A stretch of 64,000 nt of DNA from Gardnerella greenwoodii 00703Dmash (GTDB lineage Bacteria > Actinomycetota > Actinomycetes > Actinomycetales > Bifidobacteriaceae), in contig NZ_ADEV01000006.1 in assembly GCF_000263635.1 (NCBI RefSeq), forward strand, positions 1 through 64,000. Direction: 5' to 3'. The number at the start of each line of letters is the position of its first letter. Within the stretch, counting starts at the first letter, position 1. This document shows, one piece after another, positions 1 through 8,601 of the stretch. The position numbers and the translations under genes were made by a program. The notes under the pieces are model-generated. The model was not told the origin of the DNA. It saw only the letters and a list, made by a program, of their open reading frames with translations, and did no database searches.

Positions 1-60
1 ACCCCACGAATCAGCCACAAAAACGTTGGAAATACTAGCATCCCCCGGAGTGTCGAAAAA

Positions 61-876
61 CTAGAAAAAGTAACTAAAAATACGTTCGTTAAAGAAATTC
101 GCCAAAGCAGCAATATTCGGCTCACCATACTGATCAACCAACTGCAACCAGCGGCAAGCATTTTCTTCCCCAAATCGCGCAGCTTTGCGACGATACTCTT
201 CAACAGTCAAAAAACGAGGCGGAATAGACTTGCTATTGTATTTATCCGCAACCATAACAATTTCTTGTTCAACAGTTTGCGGCTTATAGTCGTCCGCAGG
301 AAGCGGCAGGTTTTGCATGGCAACCTGCTCGCGAGTCAATCCAACTCCAGTATGATTGCGCGCAAACTGGGCAGCTTCCTCGCTAAAACCACATTTAAGC
401 AAATAGTTGTAGCCACGCAATCCGTGCAAAATATAATTCGGGCCGTCAAAACTCAATTCGCCATCAAAATTTGCGGATCCATCTTTCTTCAGCACAAAAT
501 ACGTGCCAATATCGTGCAACATTCCACCAATAAAAGCAGCGTACTCATCAATAGGTTGCTTTGGCGCGCGCCCACCTTTAATAGGCGGAAGATCAGAATA
601 ATTATTCCCAATAAGTTTTTTAATACAAGATTGCGCGAGTTTAGAACGCTCCAAAATAGAAGGCGAACACTTTGCTTTAGACTCAAGCAACATATTGCAA
701 TGATGCGCAATTTGCCAAGAGATTGTGGCGATTACCACACAATGACCGTGAATAAGGTTGTACGCAGATTCAGAAGGCGCAGTAGTGCGATGCAATTGCT
801 CTACCTGGCTAAAATCAGGCAAATCGGCAATTTTTACTGCATCGCACTGTAGCGTTTCTTCTGAATTGTTACGCAT
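61..876 (-). CDS. HD-domain protein, putative metal-dependent phosphohydrolase
   Basis: About 271 residues. The HD superfamily hydrolyses phosphate esters or nucleotides with a metal held by His and Asp. Visible candidates are H43/H45 in an IHGH segment, the adjacent pair H121-D122 (MLHDIG), H151, H175 and D211 (VADKYN), in the order expected for an HD fold. The substrate cannot be told. I chose ATG 876; a GTG at 885 is in frame but lies inside a tandem repeat, and neither start has a clear Shine-Dalgarno. It follows kup on the same strand and is separated from it only by that repeat, so co-transcription is likely. No effector domain (GGDEF, response regulator) is attached. Confidence 0.75.
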   Translation of the reverse strand: MRNNSEETLQCDAVKIADLPDFSQVEQLHRTTAPSESAYNLIHGHCVVIATISWQIAHHCNMLLESKAKCSPSILERSKLAQSCIKKLIGNNYSDLPPIKGGRAPKQPIDEYAAFIGGMLHDIGTYFVLKKDGSANFDGELSFDGPNYILHGLRGYNYLLKCGFSEEAAQFARNHTGVGLTREQVAMQNLPLPADDYKPQTVEQEIVMVADKYNSKSIPPRFLTVEEYRRKAARFGEENACRWLQLVDQYGEPNIAALANFFNERIFSYFF

Positions 877-882
877 TTTATT

Positions 883-952
883 CACGATTCTGTATTCACA
901 ATCATGTATTTACAATTCTTTATTCAAGATTCTTTATTCAAGATTCTTTATT
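883..952 (-). repeat. 14-bp tandem repeat, five copies, spanning the kup stop codon
   Basis: On the minus strand five head-to-tail 14-mers follow the pattern AATAnAGAATCTTG. Units 1 and 2 are identical and units 3-5 have drifted. The kup TGA lies across the junction of units 1 and 2, and unit 5 ends in GTG just before the ATG of the HD-domain gene. Confidence 0.85.
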
Positions 953-3517
953 TTCCGCACGCTCTGCATCTTTTACAGCCTGCACAACGGCATGAGTTAC
1001 GTTAGCAGCGTCAAGATTAGTTTTATCACCACTAAAATTCGCGTTAGATGCCTTTGCCTGAGCTTTAAGCGGCACAGGACTAATGTTTCCAGTGTTCGCA
1101 AGTTTTTCATCTGCAAACAGAACATTAGCTGCAGCAATATCACGAGCGTTCATAACTGCAGTCTGCTCCGCATCCGTAGGACGAATATCAGACTCAGCCT
1201 GCGTGGCAGTTTCCACAGCCGAAGCACCTTGCAACGATTGCACTGCGCGCTGCGAACAATCTTCACGACTCAAGCGCGGAGGTCTGCGCGTAGAAACAAA
1301 CAGCGGCTGCACTTCGACCACAGGATTATAAGGCGCCAAGCCGAACCACTTAACTGGAGTTCCAGCAATATGGCGAATCGCATACTTCATTTTTAGCGAC
1401 AATGCGCCACGCACAGAAATATTAGACTCCGGCATTAAAGCCTTATGCAGCAGAACGTAACGGATTGGACCAATATCTGGATCCGCATCAACCTTTGGAT
1501 ACACAGATTTTTGACGAGGAAGTTCGCCAGTATGCGACAAATCGTGCATAATTTGGTGCAAATATGCAGGTATAGATGGCGAAACTTTAAAACCTAATTT
1601 TATTTTTACACGGAACAAATAATCCGTACCAAAATTTTCAACGCAATACTCGCGCGTAAACGGAGCGTCGTCAGTTTCCACAGATACAGCCCACCAAGCT
1701 CTAGCTCGCTTAGGATGGTCAGCAAAAATGGAGAAGAAAATTCCAGTATCAAGTCGCTTCATTTCGCGATCAGAAGTCAAGTAAACAATATTGTCGGCAA
1801 AATACGGAATTCTAAAATCACCATGCAATTTATCGAGCACAGGCAGGAAGTCTTTAGGCTTCATATGCAATCGCTGCGAACGCTCAATCTTGGTACCGTC
1901 TTTCCAAGTAACCATGATTGTCAAAATCGAAGCTCCAAGAAGCATAGTGAACCAGCCACCGTGCATAAACTTTGCCATGGAGGCAATGAAGAACATGAGC
2001 TCAATCATTAGGAAGATTACAGCAAAACCAAGAGCCGCAAAACGCTTCTTTTGATACCACATATGCACCGTAAGCAAAATGGTTGTTGCGAGCATTGTAA
2101 GCGTTAATGCCAAGCCGTACGCGCCAGAAATATGTTCAGAATCGCGGAAAACAGCGAGCACTGTAATAGTCGCAACGCAAAGCACAACATTCACTACAGG
2201 AATATAAAGCTGTCCACGAGTGCGTGCAGGGTAACGAACTTGCAAATGCGGCATCCAATTAAGGCTAGTAGCTTCAGAAACCATAGTGTATGCGCCAGTA
2301 ATCAAAGCCTGAGAAGCAATAATGCCAGCCGTTACAGAAAGAATAACTGCAATATATCGAACATTAGGTTCGAGCATTTGGAAGAATGGATTTAATCCTT
2401 CAACAGACCACAATGATTTATCGTTCTGATGTTGCAGCATCCACGCGCCCTGCCCAAAGTAATTAAGCAGCAGAGCAACTTTAATAAACGGCCACGTTGC
2501 GTATACGTTTCCTCGACCAACATGGCCCATATCTGAATACAACGCTTCCGCACCAGTAGTAGAAAGGAAGATTACGCCCATAACTGCCAGGCCCTGCACG
2601 TTGTGCGAGCTGAACAGGAATTCCACACCATAAATTGGGTTAAGAGCTTCAAAAATAGTCCAATCTTGGCCAATATTCATAACTCCAACTAGCGCAAGGA
2701 AAGCAAACCAAAGCATAACTACTATGCCAAATACTTTACCAATACGCTCAGTTCCGCGCTGCTGAACAGAAAACAGTATGACGATGATAACAACCGTAAT
2801 CATCATCGACAAATTCTCGTTTTCTAAGAATATTGGTTTAAACGCTGCAATAGTGCGCAAACCTTCTACTGCGGAAGAAATAGAAACTGCAGGAGTTAGC
2901 ACAGAATCTGCCAAAAATGCAGCTCCGCCAATCATTGCCGGTATTGCAAGCCACGCACCTTTTTTGCGCAAAAGTGAGTACAGTGCAAAAATGCCACCTT
3001 CGCCTTTGTTGTCGGTTCGCATTGCAACGAATACGTATTTGACGGTTGTAATCAACGTAATTGACCAGAATAAGAGCGAAAGCATGCCGAATACGGTTTC
3101 GCGATTAATATTTTGCAATCCGCCTTGACCGGCCAAAAAAGTTTGAGCAGTATACAAAGGCGATGTACCAATATCGCCATAAACAACACCAAGAGCCACA
3201 ATAGCCATGCCCAAGGTAAAGCGGTCAGAGCTTGTTTGCAGCTTTGCCCACCATCTGCCTAAAGGACCTCTAACAGCGCTGGCAACAAGCTTTTCTGCTT
3301 CCTTAACTTCCTGAGCCTGCTGTTGAGCCATTACTTTTCGCTCTTCACGAGTTGTTGTTTTTTGAGACACCTTCGGTGCCTTTGTAAAAGACGCAGCTCG
3401 TAATATAGCGTCCTTCGAACTCTTAGTAGTCTTCGGACTCTTCTCGGAATCTTTCGCGCCGTTGCGAGGATCCTTTGCGCCATCTGCTGACGGCACAGTA
3501 GTGCGTGACTTCGTCAT
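938..3517 (-). CDS. kup: Kup-family potassium uptake protein
   Basis: 859 residues. Kup/HAK/KT proteins are membrane K+:H+ symporters. The diagnostic GDIGTSPLYT motif is at about residues 114-123, followed by roughly twelve hydrophobic segments. The protein is longer than the usual 620-690 residues: a polar Lys/Ser/Thr-rich N-terminal extension of about 85 residues precedes the core, and a soluble charged C-terminal tail follows it. ATG 3517 was chosen because AGGAGG sits 11 nt upstream; the frame runs 35 codons further 5' without an equally good site. It precedes the HD-domain gene. Confidence 0.93.
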   Translation of the reverse strand: MTKSRTTVPSADGAKDPRNGAKDSEKSPKTTKSSKDAILRAASFTKAPKVSQKTTTREERKVMAQQQAQEVKEAEKLVASAVRGPLGRWWAKLQTSSDRFTLGMAIVALGVVYGDIGTSPLYTAQTFLAGQGGLQNINRETVFGMLSLLFWSITLITTVKYVFVAMRTDNKGEGGIFALYSLLRKKGAWLAIPAMIGGAAFLADSVLTPAVSISSAVEGLRTIAAFKPIFLENENLSMMITVVIIVILFSVQQRGTERIGKVFGIVVMLWFAFLALVGVMNIGQDWTIFEALNPIYGVEFLFSSHNVQGLAVMGVIFLSTTGAEALYSDMGHVGRGNVYATWPFIKVALLLNYFGQGAWMLQHQNDKSLWSVEGLNPFFQMLEPNVRYIAVILSVTAGIIASQALITGAYTMVSEATSLNWMPHLQVRYPARTRGQLYIPVVNVVLCVATITVLAVFRDSEHISGAYGLALTLTMLATTILLTVHMWYQKKRFAALGFAVIFLMIELMFFIASMAKFMHGGWFTMLLGASILTIMVTWKDGTKIERSQRLHMKPKDFLPVLDKLHGDFRIPYFADNIVYLTSDREMKRLDTGIFFSIFADHPKRARAWWAVSVETDDAPFTREYCVENFGTDYLFRVKIKLGFKVSPSIPAYLHQIMHDLSHTGELPRQKSVYPKVDADPDIGPIRYVLLHKALMPESNISVRGALSLKMKYAIRHIAGTPVKWFGLAPYNPVVEVQPLFVSTRRPPRLSREDCSQRAVQSLQGASAVETATQAESDIRPTDAEQTAVMNARDIAAANVLFADEKLANTGNISPVPLKAQAKASNANFSGDKTNLDAANVTHAVVQAVKDAERAENKES

Positions 3518-3610
3518 GCTTAATTGTTCCTCCTGGGTAAGGCTCTTCTTGATGCCACAAGAAGATGCAGTCACCTTGCCCTTCACAGTTTTATTTCCGT
3601 ACTTGGATAT

Positions 3611-3638
3611 TGTATACAACAATAGCTATATAGTGCAA
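3611..3638 (-). promoter_or_regulatory. Putative sigma-70-type promoter for kup
   Basis: On the minus strand TTGCAC is followed after 16 nt by TATACA, about 90 nt upstream of the kup ATG. The -10 sits inside the palindrome TTGTATACAA, which could also be an operator. Confidence 0.5.
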
Positions 3639-3690
3639 AAAATCTTTAAAAATCGTTGAAAAATAAGGATTATTAAGATTGGCTTTTTGC

Positions 3691-4671
3691 TTAAAATCCG
3701 TAAATTTTCTTCGTATTTTCTCTAGTTACTTTAGCCGCCTTCTCAAGCGAAATATCGAGTACATTAGCGAGCGCTTGCAAAGTATACGGAACCATATAAG
3801 GCGCGTTTGGCCGCCCTCTGTAAGGCATTGGCGTTAAATACGGCGCATCTGTTTCTACAGTTATGTGACTTTCGCCAATAATCTTGGCAGACTTACGCAA
3901 ATCTTCGTTTCCTTTGTAACTCAAAGTTCCGGAAAAACTTGCGTACCAGCCGTGTTCTCTTAGTATTTGGGCTAAATCTTCTCCACCTGCGTAGCTATGA
4001 AACACTGTTCGTTCAGGCGCTCCGTCTTGTAATAAAACTTTTACTACGTCTTCGTGCGCGTCACGATCGTGAATTTGCAATGGAAGATTCAGCTCTTTTG
4101 CGAGCGCAATATGATCGCGAAAAGCTTCTCTTTGGGCAAGTCTCGCAGACTCTCCCGTACGAAAATAATCCAAACCGGTTTCACCTATTGCAACAACTTC
4201 TTTTGGATGCGCAATTACAAGCGAACGCAAATGTTGCATAGCTTCGTCGAATGGAATATCGTGATATGGCTTATAAACTATTGGCAATCCGTCTGGGCCT
4301 TGCGCTCCCCTGTGTCCGTGCAAAACGGCTTCGTTTGGGTGTATTGCAATTGCTGCGCGAACGCAATCCGCGTGTGATTCAGCGAAGGAAATTGTCGGTT
4401 CCCAGTCTGGGTATTCACAACCTACTTCTAGCATGTTGGAAACTCCAGCGGATTTTGCTTGAGTAACTAAGTCGTCTGCAGTCGGCTCGTTAATAGGTTC
4501 GCGGCCTTTTTCTGCTAATTCTTGGTTAAGATTATGCGCAAAATCGACGACGCTAAGCATATGCGTGTGGTCGTCCGCAATTGTTACGCCGTTTTTTATT
4601 AGATTTTCCCATACTTGAGATTCTTCGGTTAATTCAGGCGCCCAATTATGCTCGCGGTGATGTTTACTCAT
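3691..4671 (-). CDS. tatD: TatD-family metal-dependent hydrolase (DNase)
   Basis: 326 residues. TatD enzymes are metal-dependent 3'-5' nucleases of the amidohydrolase TIM-barrel fold. Seen: an N-terminal HTH metal pair at about H35/H37, GETGLDY with the metal-bridging Glu, a QIHDRDAHED segment, and the terminal TDAPYL motif with the catalytic Asp. Length fits the family apart from a slightly long polar N-terminus. ATG 4671 is preferred to an upstream in-frame TTG (4728) because that extension overlaps a tandem repeat; no strong Shine-Dalgarno distinguishes them. Actinobacteria often carry tatD near metG, but here metG is 12 kb away. Confidence 0.85.
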   Translation of the reverse strand: MSKHHREHNWAPELTEESQVWENLIKNGVTIADDHTHMLSVVDFAHNLNQELAEKGREPINEPTADDLVTQAKSAGVSNMLEVGCEYPDWEPTISFAESHADCVRAAIAIHPNEAVLHGHRGAQGPDGLPIVYKPYHDIPFDEAMQHLRSLVIAHPKEVVAIGETGLDYFRTGESARLAQREAFRDHIALAKELNLPLQIHDRDAHEDVVKVLLQDGAPERTVFHSYAGGEDLAQILREHGWYASFSGTLSYKGNEDLRKSAKIIGESHITVETDAPYLTPMPYRGRPNAPYMVPYTLQALANVLDISLEKAAKVTRENTKKIYGF

Positions 4672-4708
4672 GTTTTTAAGTCTACTCGCAAATAAAACAG
4701 TATTTTGC

Positions 4709-4778
4709 CAGCGATTTTTTACCGGCAATCTTCTACCAGCAATCTTTTACCAGCAATCTTCTACCAGCGATTTTCCAC
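4709..4778. repeat. 14-bp tandem repeat, five copies, between tatD and ABC exporter
   Basis: Five consecutive 14-mers of the form CAGCAATCTTCTAC occur with one to three substitutions each, and no spacer between units. The array occupies almost all of the gap between the exporter stop and the tatD start. It has the same period and copy number as the array at 883-952, but the sequence is unrelated. Confidence 0.85.
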
Positions 4779-4793
4779 AAATAATTTAGATGC

Positions 4794-6590
4794 TTACAAA
4801 ATTGTTTTGCGAATTGCGTCGTATTGAGATTTAACAAGGCGATAGTAAGATCCCTTTTCTTCCATAAGTTCTTCATGCGTTCCACGCTCAACAATTTCGC
4901 CATGATCTATTACGCAAATTAAATCAGCATTTTCAATAGTAGAAAGCCTGTGCGCGATTACGAAAGACGTGCGATTTTTAAGCAACTGAGCCAATCCTGC
5001 TTGTAGCGCTTCTTCCGTACGAGTGTCAATATTGCTGGTTGCTTCGTCGAGAATTAAAATGCGAGGATCTGCCAAAAGTACGCGCGCAAAAGAAATAAGC
5101 TGCCTTTGGCCTGCCGAAAGTGTAGCTCCTCGCTCCTCAATTTCAGTGTCGTAGCCTTTGTCCATTTCGCTAATAAATTCGTGCGCGTGAACAGCTCGAG
5201 CCGCCGCCTCAATTTCTTCGTCAGTTGCGTCTAGTTTTCCGTATCGAATGTTTTCGCGCACAGTTCCGCTAAAAATAAAGCTATCTTGCAGCATTACGCC
5301 CATTTGTTTTCTAAGCGACGCTAATGTTACTGAGCGCACATCGTGGCCGTCTATGGTAATCGAGCCTTCTGAAACATCGTAGAATCTAGAAAGGAGACTT
5401 ACGAGAGTAGTTTTTCCAGCTCCTGTTGGGCCTACTAAAGCAACGGTCTGCCCAGGCGAAACGTGCAAGTCAACCAGGTTCAAAATCGGCCTTCCGCCTT
5501 CTTCGTAACGGAACACAACGTCGTTTACGTCAACCTTGCCACTAATTTGCGGCAATTCTTTAGCATCAGGCTTATCTACAATATTCGGCTTAATTCTTAG
5601 AGTTTCAAAAATTCGCTCCAAATAAACTGAGCATGTTACAAGCTGCGTGTAAAAGTTTCCAATATTTACTACTGGATCCCAAAAGGTAGTCGAGTACCAT
5701 ACGAATGCTATAAGCGTTCCCGTACTCACGTTCATTCCGCCTAAATTCGACACTCCAACGTAGTACAAAAGCGCTATTGCAGCAGTTTCAATAACTGAAG
5801 CTCCAGGCCAAAGCAGCATTTGAAACCTAACGTTTCGCATCCATGCGCTTCTTACTTCTGCTTGCTGATTCTGAAAAGTTTCGTATGCTGCAGACTCTCT
5901 TGCAAAAGTTTGCGTTGTTTTTACGCCTGCAATTGACTCGTGCAAATACGCGTTTAAATTACTTTGCTTGTTTGATAGTTTTTTAGACGCCTTTCGTTGC
6001 AGAATTTGCAAAACGCGCGTCCAGATTATAAATATTGGAAATAGCGCTAAGCTCCACAACGCCATTCGCCAATCTATAACGAACATTGTTATTAATGTAA
6101 TAATCAGCACAAAAACGTCTGAAAATACGTTAATAAATCCCGAAGAAAGCGTATCAGAAAGAGTATTAATGTAGTTTACTATGCGAATCAGAATCTTTCC
6201 GTGCGGGCGCGAATCAAAATAATCAAAAGATAACGATTGCACATGCGTAAAAATATCTCGGCGCATGTCTCTAATTATCATCTGGCCGATGCGCGTAATT
6301 GCAAGCGTTCTGTACGCTAAGCCCAGCTCGTACAGCACAATAAGCACAATAAAAACCGCAATAATTGCGTATAAGTACGTGTAGCTTTTCTGCGGCAATA
6401 CCACGTCGATTAGCATTTTTGTAATCATTGGCATTGCTGTCATAATTATGCTTCCGCTTATAACTACCATAATTACGAGTAGAAGTTTAGTTGCGTACGG
6501 CTTCATGTATTTTTTAACGCGCATAAGCTCATGCACGTTCACATGCTCTTCTTGTTCTTCGTCTTCGCGATAAGTGTTTCGTTGCGCCAT
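4794..6590 (-). CDS. ABC exporter subunit (membrane domain plus ATPase), partner B
   Basis: 598 residues: a six-helix membrane domain (about residues 30-320), then an ATP-binding domain with Walker A GPTGAGKTT, signature LSAGQ and canonical Walker B ILDEATS. This is a type IV exporter half-transporter. Its start lies 2 nt after the stop of the upstream half-transporter, so the two form a heterodimer. The altered signature (Ala for Gly) pairs with the altered Walker B of its partner, which puts one degenerate ATP site in the dimer. The substrate is unknown; drugs, lipids or peptides are possible. The start ATG 6590 fits the tight spacing. Confidence 0.9.
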   Translation of the reverse strand: MAQRNTYREDEEQEEHVNVHELMRVKKYMKPYATKLLLVIMVVISGSIIMTAMPMITKMLIDVVLPQKSYTYLYAIIAVFIVLIVLYELGLAYRTLAITRIGQMIIRDMRRDIFTHVQSLSFDYFDSRPHGKILIRIVNYINTLSDTLSSGFINVFSDVFVLIITLITMFVIDWRMALWSLALFPIFIIWTRVLQILQRKASKKLSNKQSNLNAYLHESIAGVKTTQTFARESAAYETFQNQQAEVRSAWMRNVRFQMLLWPGASVIETAAIALLYYVGVSNLGGMNVSTGTLIAFVWYSTTFWDPVVNIGNFYTQLVTCSVYLERIFETLRIKPNIVDKPDAKELPQISGKVDVNDVVFRYEEGGRPILNLVDLHVSPGQTVALVGPTGAGKTTLVSLLSRFYDVSEGSITIDGHDVRSVTLASLRKQMGVMLQDSFIFSGTVRENIRYGKLDATDEEIEAAARAVHAHEFISEMDKGYDTEIEERGATLSAGQRQLISFARVLLADPRILILDEATSNIDTRTEEALQAGLAQLLKNRTSFVIAHRLSTIENADLICVIDHGEIVERGTHEELMEEKGSYYRLVKSQYDAIRKTIL

Positions 6591-6592
6591 TT

Positions 6593-8407
6593 CTACTCCC
6601 CCTTCGTTTCAAATCCTGCAGACTTGCCGCTTTGCAATCCAAGCTGCTTCCTGTAAATCTCCCAGTATCTTCCATGCTGAGCCACAAGTTCTGCGTGAGT
6701 GCCGCGCTCTACGATTTTTCCGTGATCTAACACAACAATCATGTCTGCATCTTTAACGGATGAAATTCTGTGCGCAATAGTGATTACGGTGCGCGTGCCG
6801 TCGAGTTTCTTTAGCTCTTGCTGAATATGCTCTTCTGTTTCCATATCTACAGCTGAAGTTGTGTCATCCATAATTAGGATTGCCGGATCGTTTGCTAAAG
6901 CGCGAGCTAAGCTTAGGCGTTGCTTTTGGCCGCCAGAAAGACCAACTCCGCGCTCTCCTACTACAGTTTCGTAACCTTCTGGCATGCTCATAATAAAATC
7001 GTCAGCCGCTGCAATTCTAGCCATTCTGCGAATCGTATCGTCTAGTTCTTTGCAATTTTCTTTATCTTGAGGCAAACCGAAGCCAATATTTCCTGCAATC
7101 GTGTCCGAAAACAGGAAAGTTTCCTGAGCTACTATGCTAACTTCATTTCGCACAGTTTCCAGAGGCCATTCGCGCACGTCTTTTCCGTCAATTAAAACGC
7201 GGCCTTGCGTCGGGTCGTAGAATCTTGCAATAAGACTTACAAGAGTTGATTTGCCAGATCCGGTTTCACCAAGAATACCAAGTTTGCTTCCTGCAGGAAC
7301 ACTTAAATCAATATTCTTTAAGATTGGCGAGTCTTGATCGTCTGGGAACGCAAAATCAACATGCTCAAAAGTGATTTCGCCTTTTACTTTAACGCTTGCT
7401 TCCGCTTCTTTTGGAAGATTAATATGCGATTCTTGCGTAAGAAGCTTACGAATATTAACGCAGCCCGCGTTAAAACGCTGCCAGTCGTTAATAAGCCACC
7501 CTGTCATTCTAACTGGCATATTAAGCATCCAAAGGAAGCTGTTAAAAGTAACGAATGTACCTAATGTCATGCTGCCGTTTAGCACGAGCCATCCGCCGAA
7601 ACCAACTGTTATAAGCTCGAGCACAAAACCCATGCCATCAAGCCAAGGCATGTATTTTTGCGTGTTTTTTGCAAGCGTAATATTTCGATTAAAGTAGTCT
7701 TCGTTACATTCATCGAATTTTTTAGTTTCGTAAGACTCGCGCACGAAAGCTTTTACTACGCGGTTTCCTTCAATATTTTCTTCGACCATTGAATTCATGC
7801 GCGCAAAAGATTCGCGAATTGCAAGGAATTTCGGCCTAGCTTTTTTGCCCATAACTCTTGCAAGCATGAACAAAAATGGAGTAATTGCCATAAGAGCTAA
7901 AGCAAGCTGCCATTGGATTGAAAACATTATTACTAGCGCAAGCACGAACATTACTACGCAATCCAGCGCCATATAAGAAACCCAGCTTAGAATATGGCGA
8001 ATCGCATCCGTATCCGACGTCATTCGGCTCATAATATCGCCAGTGCGCGTGTGATTAAAGTATGTGAAGTCCAAAGAGTGCAGCTTTTCGTACTCGTCGC
8101 TTACTAGGCGATACACGGCGTTTTGACCGAATCTTTCCATTTGAAGCTGGTAAATGTACCTTGAGCCTACGCGAATAATCATCATCGCAACCATTAAAAC
8201 GCATATGCTTATCAGCAGATTATGCTGTTTGCCAATAATGATTTTGTCCACAATAAAGCCAGAAAGCAACGGCATCGTCATTGCCATTGTGTCGTTAATT
8301 GTAAAAAGTATAAGCGATACGCCTACTCTCCACATGTCTGGCTTGCAATATTGCAATACCCAGCGCACGTTGTTCGCGTCTTTGCGTTGATTTGGGTTGA
8401 CGTACAT
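6593..8407 (-). CDS. ABC exporter subunit (membrane domain plus ATPase), partner A
   Basis: 604 residues, same architecture as its downstream neighbour: six membrane helices, then Walker A GETGSGKST, canonical signature LSGGQ and Walker B IMDDTTS, where Asp replaces the catalytic Glu. Asp at this position is typical of the degenerate site in heterodimeric exporters such as TM287/288. The start ATG 8407 has GGAG 10 nt upstream. First gene of a two-gene operon. The leader contains a 14-bp triplicated T-rich repeat. Confidence 0.9.
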   Translation of the reverse strand: MYVNPNQRKDANNVRWVLQYCKPDMWRVGVSLILFTINDTMAMTMPLLSGFIVDKIIIGKQHNLLISICVLMVAMMIIRVGSRYIYQLQMERFGQNAVYRLVSDEYEKLHSLDFTYFNHTRTGDIMSRMTSDTDAIRHILSWVSYMALDCVVMFVLALVIMFSIQWQLALALMAITPFLFMLARVMGKKARPKFLAIRESFARMNSMVEENIEGNRVVKAFVRESYETKKFDECNEDYFNRNITLAKNTQKYMPWLDGMGFVLELITVGFGGWLVLNGSMTLGTFVTFNSFLWMLNMPVRMTGWLINDWQRFNAGCVNIRKLLTQESHINLPKEAEASVKVKGEITFEHVDFAFPDDQDSPILKNIDLSVPAGSKLGILGETGSGKSTLVSLIARFYDPTQGRVLIDGKDVREWPLETVRNEVSIVAQETFLFSDTIAGNIGFGLPQDKENCKELDDTIRRMARIAAADDFIMSMPEGYETVVGERGVGLSGGQKQRLSLARALANDPAILIMDDTTSAVDMETEEHIQQELKKLDGTRTVITIAHRISSVKDADMIVVLDHGKIVERGTHAELVAQHGRYWEIYRKQLGLQSGKSAGFETKGE

Positions 8408-8438
8408 GCGCCGAGTGCTCCTTTGTTTTAGATTTTTA

Positions 8439-8480
8439 TTTTTTAAGACCTATTTTTTAAGACTTATTTTTTAAGTTTAT
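8439..8480. repeat. 14-bp tandem repeat, three copies, upstream of ABC exporter operon
   Basis: Three consecutive 14-mers start with six T then AAGACCTA, AAGACTTA and AAGTTTAT (plus strand). They lie 32-73 bp upstream of the exporter start, where a promoter or leader would be. Confidence 0.75.
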
Positions 8481-8504
8481 ACTATTTTCTGCCTTAGCAA
8501 GCGC

Positions 8505-8544
8505 AAAAAGATGTGGCGCGCAGCCATAAGACTACACGCCACAT
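8505..8544 (-). terminator. Rho-independent terminator of the oppA-like gene
   Basis: An 8-bp perfect stem (ATGTGGCG 8511-8518 with CGCCACAT 8537-8544) is followed on the minus strand by a run of T. It lies about 60 bp past the stop of the solute-binding protein gene. Confidence 0.8.
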
Positions 8545-8601
8545 GCTATAAGTTAAGCAATCAGCTTAGTAAACTTGCGCGAATTATCGCTACAAATTTA
8601 C

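Noticed and set aside
2-64. A 20-codon open frame ending in TAG at the left edge, plus strand
   Set aside because: It might be the C-terminus of a rightward gene converging on the HD-domain gene, but 20 open codons occur easily by chance and no motif is visible.
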